This document shows, one piece after another, positions 60,418 through 64,000 of a stretch of DNA of 64,000 nucleotides (position 1 is its first letter; each line of letters begins with the position of its first letter). The position numbers and the translations under genes are program-made. The DNA is taken from the NCBI RefSeq assembly GCF_001949145.1, contig NW_019091402.1:1433050-1497049 (forward strand), in the 5' to 3' direction. The notes under the pieces were generated by a model. The model saw nothing but the letters and a program-made list of their open reading frames with translations, ran no database searches and was not told the origin of the DNA. The stretch comes from Acanthaster planci. Lineage: Eukaryota > Echinodermata > Asteroidea > Valvatida > Acanthasteridae.

Positions 60418-61209
60418 TTAGCCGAAGCACACGTCTGAATACAGACAAAAATAAGCGGTATTTTGAAAGTCGTCGTTGGCTTCGGAGCGTGTGCTGTTGT
60501 TCAGCTGGCATATTTTCTTCCCCGCCCCGCCTTTCTTGATATTGAGGGAGCGACATTCGGTCTCCTCGACGCAGGCCGAGCCACAAGCGGTGACGCTCTC
60601 GGTGGTAAATTCCCGGATGACGTGGTCGAGGAGGCATGTTGAGTTGAGAATGCGGCCGTGGGTGTCGGTAAAGAGGCAGAAGTGGCGGGTTTGGGTTGGG
60701 GGAGGAGTGCAGGCAGCTTGACGAACACAAAAAGCCTTGTTGGGATAGCCACAGTCGCCGTCGTCCATACCGCCGTCATAACCAGGAGACATTGCAGCAC
60801 AGTCTTGATTCGCTCCATAATTATCCGGTTGCTCAGGTTGCCATTTCAAGAACGGCTTGCTCCCTTCCTGGCCGTCACACGTCCAGTCTCCTTCGACTTC
60901 AATGTCATTACACGCAATCCAGACGTAGTAGTTGCTGTCGTCGTGTTGTGCCAAATCCCCCATAAACTTGATTTCCCCGATTGATCGAGGAGCAGACATT
61001 TGGCCTCCTATCGTATGGCATACAGAGCAGGCCTCATCCCATGTTTGCCGTGATTCAGTGAGGTGATAGCACGCGTTCCCCCACAGTTGCCACCCTGACG
61101 GGCAGGAACAGTTCAAAGCGAGCCGAGAGAGGCAGGTAACTGTTCCCAACATCGCCAGGAATACGAAGCCGCTAGCCGGTATGCCATGAGTCCAAATGTT
61201 GATATTCAT
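60418..61209 (-). CDS. Secreted C-type lectin domain / PAN domain protein
   Basis: A single uninterrupted frame of 263 codons from ATG 61209 to TAA 60418. A hydrophobic signal peptide (about residues 10-26, GFVFLAMLGTVTC) is followed by a C-type lectin domain (36-162) starting CPSGWQLWGNACYHL, with WIACND (97-102), W109, and the sugar-site motif EQPDNYG with QPD at 127-129. In mannose receptors and their relatives QPD goes with galactose-type specificity. The usual WND calcium motif is not seen; MDDGDC stands in its place, so binding is uncertain. Residues 178-255 form a PAN/apple-type domain with paired Cys (178, 192, 209, 213, 219, 234, 255) and two NST glycosylation sites. Probably a secreted recognition or adhesion protein. 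Two decayed copies lie downstream. Lack of introns may reflect retroduplication or a single-exon family. Confidence 0.92.
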   Translation of the reverse strand: MNINIWTHGIPASGFVFLAMLGTVTCLSRLALNCSCPSGWQLWGNACYHLTESRQTWDEACSVCHTIGGQMSAPRSIGEIKFMGDLAQHDDSNYYVWIACNDIEVEGDWTCDGQEGSKPFLKWQPEQPDNYGANQDCAAMSPGYDGGMDDGDCGYPNKAFCVRQAACTPPPTQTRHFCLFTDTHGRILNSTCLLDHVIREFTTESVTACGSACVEETECRSLNIKKGGAGKKICQLNNSTRSEANDDFQNTAYFCLYSDVCFG

Positions 61210-61925
61210 GATGCTCGATCAGGTAGTTTAACCAAAGAGTCTCCAGAATGGAGGAATACGAGCCCTAACAAAAACTTTATGTTTGAAAAATGTGCCGTGT
61301 GAGTTTAAGAATGTCAAGATTTATTTGTTAAAAGAAACCAAACTCCCACCGGGCTAAGAAGAACAGGTTCAGTGTGGCAGTTCAATACGGCTGCGTGGTT
61401 AGTATTCAAGTTTACTTAACCAACAGATAAAAGCCCCGCAATGCAATGTTTTCCGGTATAGCTGATTGCCAAAGTAATTATAAATTGATGCGCTTGTTGT
61501 TACCGGCAACGGCTAAAATGTGCTAGATGGAAGTCTGCTCTCTCCTCTCCTTTTTTTTTTCAGTCTGGGCAGCTCACGATTCGCAAATGAGATAGTTATA
61601 ATAGTCTGTAAACCTTACACTTAAGGCCAATGAGCATCCATGGGAAGTCACGTTATAATAATGACAGTGTACGTGCGTGCGTACGTACGTGCTGTGCGAT
61701 CCGCGAAGTAATTATATCATCTTCCATTAACATTAATCAAGTGTGCACAGCCAACCTTCGCAGCGTCTCCTTTCTGGCATGTATTTGCGTATCGATGGCA
61801 GGGACTTCTTACAATGATTGTTTATGTGCTTTGTGACCCTCTTCTGTTTTATTTTTCTTTGCAAAAATTAAGTCATCTGATGTCTTATTGGTTCGTTTGA
61901 ACAACGATTTCATGTTACCTTCCCT
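61210..61925 (-). promoter_or_regulatory. 5' flank of the lectin gene, conserved between duplicates
   Basis: Aligned along its length with 56532-57320 beside the decayed copy. Blocks kept in both include AGCTGATTGCCAAAG, CTTCGCAGCGTCTCCTTTCT and a CAATGATTGTTTATGTG-like stretch. Gene promoter activity is inferred from position. I do not claim a TATA box or start site. A (GTGC/GTAC)n run lies at 61670-61692. Confidence 0.5.
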
Positions 61926-64000
61926 GCCTCCTCATTTTAAGTTTTCAGGTGAGGAATAAGAGGGACACCTAGGCAATGGTGGAAACTGGATGTGTTTGAA
62001 AAAAATAAAGATTCAGGAGATTATTATAGTGCGCTCCGGAGATAATGGTGGTGTGAATAAGCACTTACTGGGTATTGATGAGGCGCCCTCTGTCGTTTAA
62101 TATCTTTAAGAGCCCCCTTCACAAAGATTGTTTTACAACTGCTTGAAGACAAATTCTGGGAAAACTAGACGGACCACAATACAACGATGAAGTGCCCATT
62201 CGCATAGTGAACTGATGCATGTAAATGTTTTTAAGCTGTAACTTTCTGTTCTTCGTCCAAATCGCAATTAAATCATGCCGGTAGTAATTATCCCGTTCTT
62301 TAGTTAAAGTTCAACAGAAGTCCACCATTATACAGGGGCCCCACCTTAAAAGACAGGGTAGTCCACGTAATCCTTCCCCCCCCCCGAATTTTTCAATTTT
62401 TAAACGTAGTTACCCTGCTAAATTATGATGTTGCAGTGGTTCTGTCAAAAAGAAAAGATATAAATGGGGTGCGTTAGTTAGCTAAAGCACCAAACCTTCA
62501 TTAGAAACTACCTGTCAGTTTGTTATTTTAGAGGCAATTGAATACATGCTCCTCCTTTTCAAATTAAAATGGACCTCATGATGATATCCGCCTTGATAGT
62601 GCACACCCCCAATCGGCGAAAGAAGGACAGGTGGTTACAAGCGGATTATTGCACGCATCGCGTGTACGCAAAGACCACATATGGCATACTTGCGCGCCTC
62701 GTGGCACGCCTATGTGGTGAGTACCAAAAACAAAACAAAAACAACCACGCCCTCTGTTGTTCCGCTCGGATAGCACGAAATAAAAGCTACTATTCCGACG
62801 GCTTTGAGCAGGAACACGGGGATTCTTTCAGCACGATAACAAAACGACACAGCGTCTCACAAAACACACGCAAACACTTCCATACCCCATTTTATCCGGA
62901 TAATAAAACGAAAGAGTACTGTAATAATTGATTTCCAAATAACACAATTTTCCACAAGGTTTCTATCAAAAAAGGAAAAGGTGATATTAGCAATTTTTTG
63001 TTTTACTATGGGTCAGACATATTAGACACTTTAGAATCAGTTTGACAGATTTAAACAGAAAATATCAGAAAAGAAGACGTGCTTTCAACGACAGAAAGTT
63101 AAATTCAAAATACATGCATAGCTGACTACTGCATGCATCCCCCGGAATTTTAACTCGGCTTCCCCTTATAGCTAGAGATTTCCATCGATTTTCCACGTCT
63201 TGTTAAGGTACCATTAGGCTTTTACTTTCATCGTGTTTCGATCTCTGCACAAGTTAAGATGTGGCTGTGGATCTGATTTTGTTGACCTTATGCTTGTATG
63301 TGTATGTATAATTGTAAAATGATTAACATGTGTTGTTATATAAAAAGAAAAAAAAGGAAAGAAAAGTGGATATAACTCTTAATACTAGGCCATGTCCTTC
63401 ACCCATTTCAGGAGAATTTAGTGAGTAGGCCCTACTACAAAACTTCAACAGATGCAGCTTTGAAGATCGCTGAGACACAGGTGGACTGGATATCTTTCAA
63501 ATCGTTTCTTCCCACCATAGAGCAAGGTCTGCAGCTTTTAGGCTTTCATGAAGCAGCTGTTTTGTATGGTTGCATTGCATTATTAAAGGGCCGATGTTAA
63601 TTTGTATGTGGGTCATTAAAATTTAAATGGGTTATATTCACACAACCCTCGAGATGCGTTTGTCTGGAAACTGCACTTATGGTGATATTAGACAAGTAAC
63701 GAGTCCTCTCTTCATAACCACCCCCTTTCGTTACAAGCATCAAATCAACTGACTACCTTTCATTTCGACAGCTTTCATTGCCAAGATACGGTAATAACTA
63801 AACGTTAAGTCAAGGATTGACGAACGTGGCGGCAGTGAAAGAGTCGATACACCAAAGAAAAATGTTTAAATTAGCTAAGATTCAAACCCACGTGGAAATT
63901 TCAAATGTTCTTGTTTATTTCAAAACGATACAGTTTTCCTTCCGGAGAATTCTGACGGCAAAGGTGAGCAGGTGATAAAAGCTAGCTTGTTTTGATTAAC
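61926..64000. other. Right-end intergenic stretch
   Basis: Apart from the dispersed repeat at 62598-62770 I see no gene or named element. A purine run lies at 63341-63366. The 120-codon frame at 62569-62931 overlaps that repeat and is not called. Confidence 0.4.
62598..62770. repeat. Dispersed repeat, copy shared with 28.4 kb
   Basis: The counterpart of 28358-28550, with the same block order: CCCCCAATCGGCGAAAGAA, GCGTGTACGCAAAGACCACA, GTGAGTACCAAAA and GCCCTCTGTTGTTCCGCTC. Confidence 0.55.

Noticed and set aside
62569-62931. A 120-codon plus-strand open frame
   Set aside because: Its first half overlaps a dispersed repeat also present at 28.4 kb, where the frame is not kept.

Overview
The window is metazoan nuclear DNA. 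Genes are split by introns with GT/AG-type splice sites, non-coding stretches are long, and there are many small dispersed DNA transposons and tRNA-derived SINEs. There are no operons, rRNA genes or CRISPR arrays. A smooth/non-muscle type myosin regulatory light chain, a PDE7 first exon and a secreted CTLD-PAN lectin with decayed tandem copies suggest a marine invertebrate, perhaps an invertebrate deuterostome such as an echinoderm. A lophotrochozoan cannot be excluded.

All recognised genes lie on the minus strand. From right to left they are: an intact C-type lectin/PAN gene (60418-61209); two decayed lectin copies (about 56.07-56.53 kb and 54.74-55.12 kb) with a broken Tc1-type transposase fragment beside them; the myosin regulatory light chain gene in three coding exons (48737 to 46487); an unidentified candidate terminal exon (42758-43021); and the first coding exon of a cAMP phosphodiesterase 7 gene (40239-40111). 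The PDE7 exon ends in a consensus splice donor. I found no further PDE7 exon, so 1-40110 is most simply read as PDE7 intron 1. Two exon-like segments of unknown identity lie on the plus strand at 51.0-51.5 kb.

The rest is mobile-element debris: a full-length but inactivated Tc1-like element (16507-18266), a piggyBac-like MITE flanked by TTAA inside the light chain gene, a hAT-like MITE with near-perfect 8-bp target duplications just after it, fold-back MITEs, a three-copy 250-bp MITE family, two SINEs, a GAATATTC-rich repeat family and a 22-bp palindromic minisatellite.

The most interesting signal is the large excess of two palindromic octamers, TACATGTA and TACCGGTA, in the left 40 kb. Comparing copies of the same MITE, or the two arms of one fold-back MITE, shows these octamers standing exactly where the partner has a plain TA, that is, as 6-bp insertions at TA. 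TACATGTA is what a Tc1-type element with CAGT...ACTG ends should leave on excision (TA-CA-TG-TA), and the resident Tc1 copy has such ends. I therefore propose that this region carries dense excision footprints, and that re-use of the TAs inside footprints helped build the 6-bp (TACATG)n arrays. Slippage and mutation are alternatives for the arrays.
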